Assembly (NCBI GenBank): GCA_903900705.1
Contig: CAIUOG010000110.1
Coordinates: 1 to 64,000 of the forward strand
DNA length: 64,000 nt
DNA from: an uncultured Acidobacteriia bacterium
GTDB taxonomy: Bacteria > Acidobacteriota > Terriglobia > Bryobacterales > Bryobacteraceae
Reading direction: 5' to 3'
Shown here: one piece after another, positions 6,943-15,080 of the stretch
How the letters are laid out: every line of letters starts with the position of its first letter
Numbering within the stretch: the first letter of the stretch is position 1
Position numbers and translations under genes: made by a program
The notes under the pieces: generated by a model
The model's input: the letters and a program-made list of their open reading frames with translations, nothing else
Databases searched by the model: none
What the model was told of the DNA's origin: nothing

Positions 6943-8949
6943 GTGAAAACAGCAACCCTCCTCCTCCGTCTCTGCGGTGCGCTCGCACTCTGCCAGGCCG
7001 CTTTCGCGCAACAGCCGCAGATCCGCTACGAAATCAGCTTCCCCAATGCCGCGCACCATGAGGCGGAGGTCCGGGCGACGTTCACAGGCGTGAAGCAGCC
7101 GGTGCTGGATGTGGTGATGAGCCGGTCTTCCCCCGGGCGCTATGCGCTGCATGAGTTCGCCAAGAACGTGTACAGCGTGAAGGTGACGGACGGCGAAGGG
7201 CATCCGCTTGAAGTGAGCCGCTCCGACCCTTATTCGTGGAAGGTGACCGGGCACAAAGGGACGGTGGTGGTGGAATACACGCTGTTCGGCGACCGCGCCG
7301 ATGGCACGTATGACGGCATTGATGAGACGCATGCGCACCTGAACATGCCCGCCACTTTTGTGTGGGCGCACGGGATGGACAAGATCCCGATGAGCTTCCG
7401 GTTCCTGTTGCCGGAGGGGTCGAAGACAGAGGGGTCGAAGTGGAAGATTGCGACGCAACTGATTCCCGCGGCGGATGGCAGCTACACGTCGCCGAATGTG
7501 GACATGATGATGGACAGCCCGGTGGAAATCAGCGCGTATGACTGGAACGAGTGGACGGTGGGAGACCGGCAGTTCCGGATGGCGCTGCATCACAAGGGGA
7601 CAAAGGAAGAGGCGGCGGCGTTCGCCAACATGGCGAAGGCTGTGGTGACGGAGGCGGAGGGCGTGTGGGGCGCGTTTCCGAAGTATGACGGGGGCAACTA
7701 CACGTTTCTGATCGATTACCTTCCGTACGCGTCGGGCGATGGGATGGAGCATCGCGATTCCACGGTGATTGCGGGCACGCGGTCGCTGAAGCAGGCCGCG
7801 GCGCTGAATGTGGGGACGGTGTCGCACGAGTTTTTCCACTCGTGGAATGTGGAACGCATCCGGCCGAAATCGCTGGAACCGTTTGATTTTGAGCGGGCGA
7901 ATATGTCGGGTGAACTGTGGTTTGCCGAAGGGTTCACGAACTACTACGGACCGCTGATTCTGAAGCGCGCGGGGCTGAGCAGCATTGACCGGTTTGCGCA
8001 GGCGATCGGCGGGGCGGTGAACGCGGTGCTGACCGCGCCGGGGCGTGAGGTATTCAACGTGGTGGAGATGGCCAGGCAGGCGCCGTTTGTGGACGCGGCG
8101 ACCGCCAACGATCCGGTGAACACGCAGAATACTTTCATCTCCTATTACATTTACGGCGAGGCTTTGGCGCTGGGCGTGGACCTGCGTATTCGCAATCAGT
8201 TCCCGGGCAGGAGTCTGGACGACTGGATGCGGCAGATGTGGAAGGAACATCCGGACGTGCAGAAGCCGTACACGCTGGACGATCTGCAGACGGCGCTGGG
8301 GAATGCGACGGGCGATAAGGCTTTCGCGGCCGAGATTTTCCGGCGGCACATTCTGGGCAAAGAGCCGCTCGATTATGAAAAGCTGCTGGCGACGGTGGGG
8401 CTGGAGTTGCGGAAGCGGCCGGGCAAGCATGTCTGGCTGGGCTCCCTGCGCTATGACCTGACCGACAGCGGCATGGATATTACGGGCCCGGTGCTGCGCG
8501 ATTCCCCGGCCTATCGGGCAGGGCTGGACCGGGGCGATAAGATCACGGAGTTCGACGGCAAGACGCTGAAGACGGAAGCCGAGCTGACGAAGTGGCTGGA
8601 TGGGCATAAGCCGGGTGACAAGGCGAAGCTGAAGGTGGAGACGCGGGGCGGAAAGAAGGATCTGGAACTGGAGTTGACGGAATCGCCGTCGCTCGAAGTG
8701 GTCACGTTTGAGAAGGCGGGAAAGCCGGTCCCGAAGGCGCAGATGACGCTGCGCGAGCAGTGGCTGAGTTCGAAGGCCGTGCATCCGCTGCCGGAAGTGA
8801 AGAAGTACTGCCCGGTGTGCCAGCGGGCGCATCCGTTTGAATTCGATCATTGCCCGTATGACGGGTCTGACCTGGGGATTATTCCGGGCAAGGCGGACGA
8901 GGCTCCGGCGGCGCCCGGTGGCGGCCGCGGCGGACGGCGGGCGAATTAG
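6943..8949 (+). CDS. M61 family metallopeptidase with PDZ domain and C-terminal zinc ribbon
   Basis: From GTG 6943 the protein is 668 residues with a classic signal peptide (KTATLLLRLCGALALCQAAFA). The catalytic zinc motif HEFFHSWN (HExxH, near residue 295) followed by VERIRP and then ELWFAEGFTNYYG is diagnostic of M61 glycyl-aminopeptidase-type enzymes. A PDZ domain covers about residues 490-575 (GPVLRDSPAYRAGLDRGDKI). The last 50 residues carry CPVCQRAHPF and HCPYDGSDLG, a two-knuckle zinc ribbon I do not associate with M61. A longer in-frame TTG at 6922 overlaps the -10 box and is rejected. Its stop overlaps that of the convergent AraC gene by 3-4 bases. Confidence 0.9.
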   Translation: MKTATLLLRLCGALALCQAAFAQQPQIRYEISFPNAAHHEAEVRATFTGVKQPVLDVVMSRSSPGRYALHEFAKNVYSVKVTDGEGHPLEVSRSDPYSWKVTGHKGTVVVEYTLFGDRADGTYDGIDETHAHLNMPATFVWAHGMDKIPMSFRFLLPEGSKTEGSKWKIATQLIPAADGSYTSPNVDMMMDSPVEISAYDWNEWTVGDRQFRMALHHKGTKEEAAAFANMAKAVVTEAEGVWGAFPKYDGGNYTFLIDYLPYASGDGMEHRDSTVIAGTRSLKQAAALNVGTVSHEFFHSWNVERIRPKSLEPFDFERANMSGELWFAEGFTNYYGPLILKRAGLSSIDRFAQAIGGAVNAVLTAPGREVFNVVEMARQAPFVDAATANDPVNTQNTFISYYIYGEALALGVDLRIRNQFPGRSLDDWMRQMWKEHPDVQKPYTLDDLQTALGNATGDKAFAAEIFRRHILGKEPLDYEKLLATVGLELRKRPGKHVWLGSLRYDLTDSGMDITGPVLRDSPAYRAGLDRGDKITEFDGKTLKTEAELTKWLDGHKPGDKAKLKVETRGGKKDLELELTESPSLEVVTFEKAGKPVPKAQMTLREQWLSSKAVHPLPEVKKYCPVCQRAHPFEFDHCPYDGSDLGIIPGKADEAPAAPGGGRGGRRAN

Positions 8950-9824
8950 CCCTGGGACAGGTCTGTCCGCGTGGTCCAGTTCTGATTGGAGAAGGTCGGG
9001 TTGATGACGATGTCTTTGCGCACGCCCCGCAGGTACTCGTCGCGCCAGGCGGCGGGCGTGCATTTGGCCACGCCGCGGAAGACGCGGTTGAAGTGCTGTA
9101 CATTCTGGAAACCCGACAGACCGGCGATTTCCTTCAGTGAGTAGTGGGAAAACTCGATCAGCGACTTGGCATAGCCGATGCGGAAAGCATGCAGGTGTTC
9201 CAGCGGACTGATGCCGAGACTGCGCTGGAAATGGGTGCGGAGCGAACGGTCTGAACAGCCGAGTTCGCGGGCGATCTGGCGAACGGTGAGTTGACGGCCC
9301 ATGTTGGCGCGGAGGAAGGAATTCGCCTTTAGTAAAAGGTCGTCATGCGGCAGAACGTCGGAGACCGGCGCGGCGGCGGAAAGCTCCGTATCGGGGTGAC
9401 GCCGGCGCAGGTACAGGTACAGCATTTCCTGCATCAGCGAACCGCAGACTTCACGGTAGTAAGGCCGCTTCTTCTCCCCTTCGTGGCGGATTCTTTCAAA
9501 GCGCGCCGCAAGGCCGGGTTCGCGCCATTCGGCGAGGTTGCCGGCGTCTTCGAGAAGCTTGCGCAGGCGCGGGTCGGCAACCTCGAATTTCACGTCGAAG
9601 GTGCAGATCAGGGAATCGGCGCGCAGTTCGTGCAGTTCGCCGGGCTTGATGAGGAGCGTCTCGCCGCCGCGAAGCAGATACTCGCGGCCGCAGAGGCGAA
9701 AGGAGCCGCGCCCGTTGAGAAAGTGAATGATCTGAAAATACTCGTGGTGGTGCGGGCGGAGAACCCAGCCCTTGCGGTAGTCGTAGCGCGAGATCCAGAG
9801 TACGTCCACACCCGCGGGGAACAT
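8946..9824 (-). CDS. AraC family transcriptional regulator
   Basis: This 292-residue protein has an N-terminal cupin-like sensor domain (PHHHEYFQIIHFLNGRG near residue 25, ETLLIKPGELHEL near 55) and a C-terminal double helix-turn-helix (LTVRQIARELGCSDRSLRTH, then SLKEIAGLSGFQNVQHFNRV) ending in the usual PAAWRDEY segment. A further 25-residue tail is present. The sensed ligand is unknown, and sugar is typical for this architecture. The frame is open far upstream, but ATG 9824 lies exactly six bases after a TATCAT box. It is divergent from the Rieske gene of respiratory cluster 1, which it could regulate. Confidence 0.88.
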   Translation of the reverse strand: MFPAGVDVLWISRYDYRKGWVLRPHHHEYFQIIHFLNGRGSFRLCGREYLLRGGETLLIKPGELHELRADSLICTFDVKFEVADPRLRKLLEDAGNLAEWREPGLAARFERIRHEGEKKRPYYREVCGSLMQEMLYLYLRRRHPDTELSAAAPVSDVLPHDDLLLKANSFLRANMGRQLTVRQIARELGCSDRSLRTHFQRSLGISPLEHLHAFRIGYAKSLIEFSHYSLKEIAGLSGFQNVQHFNRVFRGVAKCTPAAWRDEYLRGVRKDIVINPTFSNQNWTTRTDLSQG

Positions 9825-9830
9825 GCTCCG

Positions 9831-9836
9831 ATGATA
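9831..9836 (-). promoter_or_regulatory. -10 box of the AraC gene, leaderless spacing
   Basis: On the minus strand TATCAT is followed by six bases and then ATG 9824. With the usual -10 to start distance, transcription would begin at the A of the start codon. Confidence 0.5.
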
Positions 9837-9899
9837 GCGTGCTTCCGTTTTGGATAAATGAAGGCGGGCGGCATGGAGTGGAAGCGTGGACGCACCGTA

Positions 9900-9905
9900 T
9901 AGAAT
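9900..9905 (+). promoter_or_regulatory. -10 box of the respiratory cluster 1 Rieske gene, leaderless spacing
   Basis: TAGAAT ends six bases before TTG 9912. It shares the 87-base divergent region with the AraC promoter. Confidence 0.5.
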
Positions 9906-9911
9906 ACTGGC

Positions 9912-10421
9912 TTGAAGGACCCGGACGAAGCCAAACCCGACCCGCACAAACTGCGGCGGCGAACTGTCTGGACGGCGCTGGCGGCATTCCTGAGCGCCGG
10001 CGCGGCCATGACCGCGCGCTTCTTCTTTCCCCGCGCGATCTTCGAACCAGCCACGAAATTCCGCATCGGGCCGCCCTCCGATTTTGCGCAGGGCGTGGAC
10101 GAACGGTTCCGGCAATCCCACGGCATCTGGGTGGTGCGAAAGCCGGACCGCATTTTCGCCATCTATGCCAAATGCACGCACCTGGGCTGCACGCCCAACT
10201 GGCTGGAGGCGGAGAACAAATTCAAGTGCCCGTGCCATGGCAGCGGCTATGACAGCGAGGGCCGTAATTTTGAAGGACCCGCGCCCCGTCCCATGGACCG
10301 CGCGAGCGTGGAACTGGATGCGGACGGGCTGATTGTGGTGGACACCAGCCGGCTGGCGCAATGCCCGCCGGGCGGCCGCTGCGAGTTCGAAACGAAGAAG
10401 GATTTTCACATCGCTTTGTAA
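9912..10421 (+). CDS. Rieske 2Fe-2S protein (bc-type complex, cluster 1)
   Basis: This 169-residue protein has an N-terminal membrane or Tat-like segment after basic RRR (RTVWTALAAFLSAGAAMTA). The cluster-binding loops are CTHLGC (near residue 89) and CPCHGS (near 108), the standard Cys-His/Cys-His ligand set. It lies outside the cytoplasmic membrane and takes electrons from quinol via cytochrome b. It is the first gene of a run with two cytochrome b parts and an octahaem cytochrome. The start is TTG, chosen because translation of the motif-bearing frame must begin near the TAGAAT box. Residues after 150 include an odd CPPGGRC pair. Confidence 0.9.
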   Translation: MKDPDEAKPDPHKLRRRTVWTALAAFLSAGAAMTARFFFPRAIFEPATKFRIGPPSDFAQGVDERFRQSHGIWVVRKPDRIFAIYAKCTHLGCTPNWLEAENKFKCPCHGSGYDSEGRNFEGPAPRPMDRASVELDADGLIVVDTSRLAQCPPGGRCEFETKKDFHIAL

Positions 10422-10427
10422 CTGCCT

Positions 10428-11261
10428 ATGGAACCGGACCGCAAAGACCCGCGCGAGGCACTGGAGGAGCTGACAACCAGCTTCACGAAGCCGAAGAAGA
10501 CGCGGCTCTGGAAGTCCGTCTTCCGGGTGAAACACGACCGCCGGGACACGCGTTCCCGCGCGCTGGCCGTGGTGTCGAACGTGTTCCTGCATCTGCACCC
10601 GGCGCGGATCAATCGCGATGCGGTGCGCTACAGCTACACCTGGGGGATGGGCGGCATCAGCTTCTACCTGTTCCTGGTGCTGCTGTTTACCGGTGCTCTG
10701 CTGATGTTCTATTACCATCCGACAAAGATTCAGGCGTACCGCGACATCCTCTATCTGGAGCACGATGTACCGTTCGGCAGGCTGCTGCGAAATATGCACC
10801 GGTGGGCAGGGCATCTGATGGTGATCACGGTGTGGCTGCATATGCTGCGGGTGTTGCTGACGGGGTCGTATAAGAAGCCGCGCGAGTTCAACTGGATGGT
10901 GGGGGTGGGACTGCTGGCGTTCACGCTGCTGCTCTCGTTCACGGGCTATCTGCTGCCGGATGATCAGCTGGGTTTCTGGGCGGTGACGGTGGGCACGAAC
11001 ATGGCGCGGGCCACGCCGCTGGTGGGGCATGAGGGGCCGCTGGGTCCACAGATGGGCATGACGGCGTTGAATGATTTGCGATTCGCGCTGCTGGGCGGTT
11101 CGATTGTGGATTCGAACGCGCTGCTGCGGGCCTACATCTGGCACTGCATCGGCATTCCGGTGATGGCGGCGGTGCTGATGTCGGTTCACTTCTGGCGGGT
11201 GCGGAAGGACGGCGGGATCTCCGGCCCCGCGCCGGTGAAGCTGGAGCGCGAGGTCCCATGA
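10428..11261 (+). CDS. Cytochrome b N-terminal half (b6-like, cluster 1)
   Basis: This 277-residue membrane protein corresponds to the four-helix haem-bearing half of cytochrome b. Haem-ligand helices are visible: NMHRWAGHLMVITVWLHMLR (about residues 124-143) and WHCIGIPVMAAVLMSVHFWR (about 230-250). SFTGYLLP matches the Qo-site helix region. The first 60 residues form a charged cytoplasmic extension. It begins 6 bases after the Rieske stop, and its stop overlaps the next start (ATGA). It is closely similar in layout to the fused cytochrome b at 50377-51684. Confidence 0.92.
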   Translation: MEPDRKDPREALEELTTSFTKPKKTRLWKSVFRVKHDRRDTRSRALAVVSNVFLHLHPARINRDAVRYSYTWGMGGISFYLFLVLLFTGALLMFYYHPTKIQAYRDILYLEHDVPFGRLLRNMHRWAGHLMVITVWLHMLRVLLTGSYKKPREFNWMVGVGLLAFTLLLSFTGYLLPDDQLGFWAVTVGTNMARATPLVGHEGPLGPQMGMTALNDLRFALLGGSIVDSNALLRAYIWHCIGIPVMAAVLMSVHFWRVRKDGGISGPAPVKLEREVP

Positions 11262-12184
11262 TCGACTGGCGGCAGTTGCGGGAGATCATCACGACGCCGG
11301 ATAATGTGCCGATTATCGGACTGATTCTGGCGATTGCGTTTTACGTCTGGTACGGGCTGCGGCAGGCGCGGGCGAATGACCGGCTGATCCGGGAGGTGGA
11401 AGCGGATCCCGGGCGGCATCGCAAAACGCAGCCGTACGAAGAGGGCTGGGAGCGCGAGGTGCAGGTCTGGCCGTATCTGCTGCGAATTGAATTTCTGGCG
11501 GCTCTGATTGTGACGTTGCTGCTGCTGGTGTGGTCGCTCTGCATCAACGCGCCGCTGGAAGACCCGGCGAACCCGGGGCAGACCATGAACCCGGCCAAAG
11601 CGCCCTGGTATTTTGTGGGGCTGCAGGAATTGCTGGTCTACTTCGATCCGTGGTTCGCGGGCGTGGCGCTGCCGGTGCTGATCCTCATCGGGCTGATGCT
11701 GTTTCCGTATCTGGATGCGAGTCCGCTGGGCAGCGGTTATTACACGCTGCGGCAGAGGCGTGTGGCGCTGGGGGCGTTCGGCGCGGGTTTTGCGATCTGG
11801 ATTGGCGCGATTCTGGTGGGCACGTTCATCCGGGGACCGGGCTGGGTGTGGTTCTGGCCGGGCCAGACGTGGGACCACACGCGGGCCGTTTATGAGACCA
11901 CGCGGGATCTGCCGGACCTGATCGGCCTGCACAACGGCGTGGCGAAGGCGCTGGCGGGCTTTGTGGCGATTGTGCTGTTCTATGCGGGGGCCGGGCGGCT
12001 GATCCACTGGCTGGTGACGCGTTCAGAGACCGACCGCCGCATCTACCGGGCGACGAGCGCGCTGCAGTACTACACGTTTCAGTTCTTTGCGATCACGATT
12101 CTGGCGGGTGTGCCGGCGAAGATCGCGCTGCGGCTGCTGCTGCGCGTGAAGTATGTGCTGGTCACGCCGTGGTTCAACATATAG
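11258..12184 (+). CDS. Cytochrome b C-terminal half (subunit IV-like, cluster 1)
   Basis: The 308-residue protein has one N-terminal helix (VPIIGLILAIAFYVWYGL), a basic loop and then the subunit IV-like region with NAPLEDPANPG and KAPWYFVGLQELLVYF. The latter sits where the Qo PEWY motif belongs, but reads APWY, lacking the glutamate. Several more hydrophobic helices follow, making it longer than subunit IV of b6f (about 160 residues). The ATGA overlap with the b6-like gene indicates translational coupling. Confidence 0.88.
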   Translation: MIDWRQLREIITTPDNVPIIGLILAIAFYVWYGLRQARANDRLIREVEADPGRHRKTQPYEEGWEREVQVWPYLLRIEFLAALIVTLLLLVWSLCINAPLEDPANPGQTMNPAKAPWYFVGLQELLVYFDPWFAGVALPVLILIGLMLFPYLDASPLGSGYYTLRQRRVALGAFGAGFAIWIGAILVGTFIRGPGWVWFWPGQTWDHTRAVYETTRDLPDLIGLHNGVAKALAGFVAIVLFYAGAGRLIHWLVTRSETDRRIYRATSALQYYTFQFFAITILAGVPAKIALRLLLRVKYVLVTPWFNI

Positions 12185-12187
12185 CGG

Positions 12188-14755
12188 ATGCCGCCGATGG
12201 AACAGGACCCGGTCACAGGAAAATCGCTCAGCGGGCCGATACTGGTCTGCACGCTGCTGATGCTGGCGGCGCTGGGCTGGGCGCTCTATGATGACGCGTT
12301 CGCGCAACGTCCGTGGAAGCGCTATCAGCGCGATTTCGCGGCGCTGTGGCAGGCGCGCATGAAGAGACCGGCGAGCTTCACGCCCGGCATCCGGCAGATC
12401 TATGTTCCGGAAGCGGAGATTGTGGACCGCTGCGAGTCCTGCCATCTGGGAATTCGGTTGAAAGCGCTGACGGCCGCGGATATGGGGAACCGCGCTGTGT
12501 TCGCCGGCCACCCGAACCCCGCGCTGCTGGAACTGCACGATCCCGAGCGGTTTGGCTGCACGCTCTGCCACAACGGCAATGGCGCGGCTACAACCAGTGT
12601 GGACAAGGCGCACGGGCGCGTGAACTGGCAGTGGCCGCTGTTCAATAAAGACAATGCCGAGGCGGGCTGCGTGGCCTGCCACGCGAACGACAGAGTGCTG
12701 GAGCATGCGCCTGTGCTCAACGAGGGCCGCGACCTTTATCAGCAAAAGGGCTGCGCGGCCTGTCACCGGCAGGAGGGTTTTGACCGGGACGCCGATGCGC
12801 TGGCGGCGGTGACGCAGGAGATCAGTCGGCTGGAGGCATTGCAACGGCGGGAACAGGCCGGGATGGAAAGCGAAGTCCAACAGGGCGACGCCGCGGCCGG
12901 CGATGAGGAAGCGCGACGGCACTACGCGCTCTCTGAAACACTGCGGGTGAGCATGAGCAGCCGCGCCGGAAAACTGGCGGAACTGAGCCAGGAGAAGCGG
13001 TATCTTTTGCAGGACCGCAAAGAGAACGGGCCGAACCTGAAAGACGTCCGGCTGAAACTGCGGAAAAGCTGGGTCCCGATCTGGCTGAAAGATCCGCAGG
13101 CATTCCGCCCCGGCACGCGCATGCCGGACTTCCGACTTACGGATGCGGAAGTACGCGCGCTTTCTGCCTTCGTGTGGCAGGCGGGGCTCAGCGGGCCCGC
13201 ACCGGCGGCACAGCCCGCGGGGAATGCGCAGCGGGGCCGGGAGATCTTTGAAACGCGCGGCTGCCTGGGCTGCCATTCGGCGGCGGAGAACAGCCCCGGC
13301 GCGGGCGGAAGTTTCGCCGCCAACCTGGCGCGCGAAGGGGAAAAGGCCAGCTACGATTATCTGGTCCGCTGGGTGCATAATCCGAGAGAGCGCACCCGGC
13401 CCTGGTGCGCGCGGGAGAAGCGCGATCTGGGGCCGGAGGATTATGCGCGGCGCGGGCTGCCGTTCGCCTTCGACCCGCAGCATGACCGATGCCCGAACGA
13501 CGGCACGCCACTGCGCGCGCAGAACATGACGGTGATGCCGTCGCTGCGGCTCAGCGTGGAGGAATCGCGTGACGTGGCGGCATATCTGGTGAGTCTGCGA
13601 AAGGGCGAGGCGAGCGGTGATGCCGGGTTTATGGACGATCCGAAACTGGCGGAAGCGGGCCGCAAACTGGCATCCCGCTACGGATGCGGAAATTGCCATG
13701 AACTGAGTGGATTTGAAGACTCGCCGCGCGTGGGAACGGAACTCACGAAAGAGGCCTCGCGACCGCTGGAGCAGTTCGATTTTGGCGCGCTGGAGAGCAG
13801 GGCGAAGAGCGAAGGCTGGTACAGCCGGAAGGGCTTTTTCGAGCACAAACTGCGGCAGCCGCGGATTTATGACGAGGGCCGGGCGCGGAAGCCGGAAGAA
13901 CGACTGCGCATGCCGGGAATTCCGCTGACCGGCGCGGAGGTCAGCGCCCTCACCACGTTCCTGCTGGGCAGCGTGGATGTGCCCGAGCGGAACGCCTTCC
14001 GCATCCTCCCGGCGGCATACCGCTATCCCCCGCCCGGCACGCCGGAGACGGCGCGGCAAAAAGCGGTGCAGGAGGGCTGGTGGATGGTAAAGAAGTACAA
14101 CTGCATGGGCTGCCATACGCTGCGCGCCGGCGTGAAATCCGGCCTGAGCGGGCTGGACCGGTTCGAGGACAGTGACGCGCAGGAGCAACTGCCGCCGCCG
14201 CTTTATCAGGAGGGCGCGCGGGTGAAGCCGGAATGGCTGGCGCATTTTCTGGAAAATCCGGGAACAGTGCGGACTTATCTGGGAGCGCGCATGCCCACGT
14301 TCCACTTTTCGCCGCGCGAGATCGGGACGCTGGTGCGGTTCTTCGAGGCGTTGTCGGGCGAGCCCTCGCCGTGGATTCCGTCGCCCGCCGAGCCGCTCAC
14401 CGAACAGGAGAGGCGGATGGCGCGCGCGATCTTCTCCTCCCCCGCCGCGCCCTGTCTGAAGTGCCATCTGACGGGCGACCCGCGGCACGACCGCACGGCC
14501 ACGGCGCCGAATTTCCTGACGGCCGCCGCGCGACTGAAACCGGGCTGGACGGCGCGGTGGATGACCGATCCGCAGAACAGCGCGCCGGGGACCGCCATGC
14601 CTTCGGGGCTATTCCGCAGAGAAGGGTCGCGGTGGGTCTTTGCGGGGGAAATTCCGAGGGATTTCGCGGGATATTCGGGCGATCACGTGGACTTACTGGT
14701 GCGCTATATGTTCCAGTTCGATGCGGCGGAACAGAGACGCCTGCTGGTCCACTAA
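12188..14755 (+). CDS. Octahaem c-type cytochrome, membrane-anchored (cluster 1)
   Basis: The 855-residue protein has an N-terminal anchor (about residues 16-33) and eight CXXCH haem-c sites at residues 82, 124, 161, 189, 359, 500, 639 and 756. The first four are clustered and resemble the first four of the heptahaem protein at 48508-50364. The later ones each start a cytochrome-c-like domain (for example GREIFETRGCLGCH). A second possible Cys pair near residue 435 (CPND) is not haem-binding. It starts 3 bases after the cytochrome b half and probably takes the role of cytochrome c1 with extra haems. Electron acceptor is unknown. Confidence 0.9.
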   Translation: MPPMEQDPVTGKSLSGPILVCTLLMLAALGWALYDDAFAQRPWKRYQRDFAALWQARMKRPASFTPGIRQIYVPEAEIVDRCESCHLGIRLKALTAADMGNRAVFAGHPNPALLELHDPERFGCTLCHNGNGAATTSVDKAHGRVNWQWPLFNKDNAEAGCVACHANDRVLEHAPVLNEGRDLYQQKGCAACHRQEGFDRDADALAAVTQEISRLEALQRREQAGMESEVQQGDAAAGDEEARRHYALSETLRVSMSSRAGKLAELSQEKRYLLQDRKENGPNLKDVRLKLRKSWVPIWLKDPQAFRPGTRMPDFRLTDAEVRALSAFVWQAGLSGPAPAAQPAGNAQRGREIFETRGCLGCHSAAENSPGAGGSFAANLAREGEKASYDYLVRWVHNPRERTRPWCAREKRDLGPEDYARRGLPFAFDPQHDRCPNDGTPLRAQNMTVMPSLRLSVEESRDVAAYLVSLRKGEASGDAGFMDDPKLAEAGRKLASRYGCGNCHELSGFEDSPRVGTELTKEASRPLEQFDFGALESRAKSEGWYSRKGFFEHKLRQPRIYDEGRARKPEERLRMPGIPLTGAEVSALTTFLLGSVDVPERNAFRILPAAYRYPPPGTPETARQKAVQEGWWMVKKYNCMGCHTLRAGVKSGLSGLDRFEDSDAQEQLPPPLYQEGARVKPEWLAHFLENPGTVRTYLGARMPTFHFSPREIGTLVRFFEALSGEPSPWIPSPAEPLTEQERRMARAIFSSPAAPCLKCHLTGDPRHDRTATAPNFLTAAARLKPGWTARWMTDPQNSAPGTAMPSGLFRREGSRWVFAGEIPRDFAGYSGDHVDLLVRYMFQFDAAEQRRLLVH

Positions 14756-15024
14756 ACCATCACCATGGCTTCCCAGGGGCAGCCATCGAGCAGAATTCCG
14801 TCCGCGCCGCGGCCCACGCACTTCGCACAGCCAATGCAGGTGGCGGTATCCACGCCGACGCGGCCAAAGGGTGGATTTTCTTCGTCCGGGACCCAGTAAA
14901 TACAGGCTTCCACGGGGCAGCAATCCACGCAGACCGGTGAACCAGCGCAGCCGGTGCAGTTTTCGAGCACCACGGCGACATGCTTCGGAGGCTTCTTCCG
15001 CAGGTCCGTGCGCCCATGCGACAT
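14752..15024 (-). CDS. Small ferredoxin, two Cys-rich clusters
   Basis: From ATG 15024 this is a 90-residue protein with two ferredoxin-type cysteine blocks: CTGCAGSPVCVDCCPVEAC (about residues 22-40) and CIGCAKC followed after a nine-residue insertion by GCPWEAM. The pattern suggests two [4Fe-4S] centres, the second with unusual spacing. It runs convergently to the octahaem gene, with the stops overlapping by a few bases, and divergently from the lipoprotein gene at 15081. An in-frame start at 15123 would add 33 residues with no ferredoxin character. A role in the nearby respiratory chain is plausible but not shown. Confidence 0.8.
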   Translation of the reverse strand: MSHGRTDLRKKPPKHVAVVLENCTGCAGSPVCVDCCPVEACIYWVPDEENPPFGRVGVDTATCIGCAKCVGRGADGILLDGCPWEAMVMV

Positions 15025-15068
15025 GGGCTCGCGTTTGAGCGCGGCCCGATCCGAATTATGCGCCGTGA

Positions 15069-15074
15069 TAGAAA
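15069..15074 (+). promoter_or_regulatory. Extended -10 box, leaderless spacing, copper-protein-like lipoprotein
   Basis: TGA-TAGAAA ends six bases before GTG 15081. The spacing equals that of several other first genes in the window. Confidence 0.45.
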
Positions 15075-15080
15075 TGGGGC

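Noticed and set aside
6925-9063. A 712-residue reverse frame opposite the M61 peptidase
   Set aside because: Arg/His/Pro-rich shadow of a gene with a clear catalytic motif.
9825-11189. A 747-residue reverse frame covering the AraC gene and extending over cytochrome b
   Set aside because: Only its last 292 residues are AraC-like. The rest is antisense to the Rieske and cytochrome b genes with Arg/His-rich composition typical of GC-driven frames.
12023-14488. An 821-residue reverse frame opposite the octahaem cytochrome
   Set aside because: It shows no family motif, and the sense strand has eight CXXCH sites, so this is a shadow.
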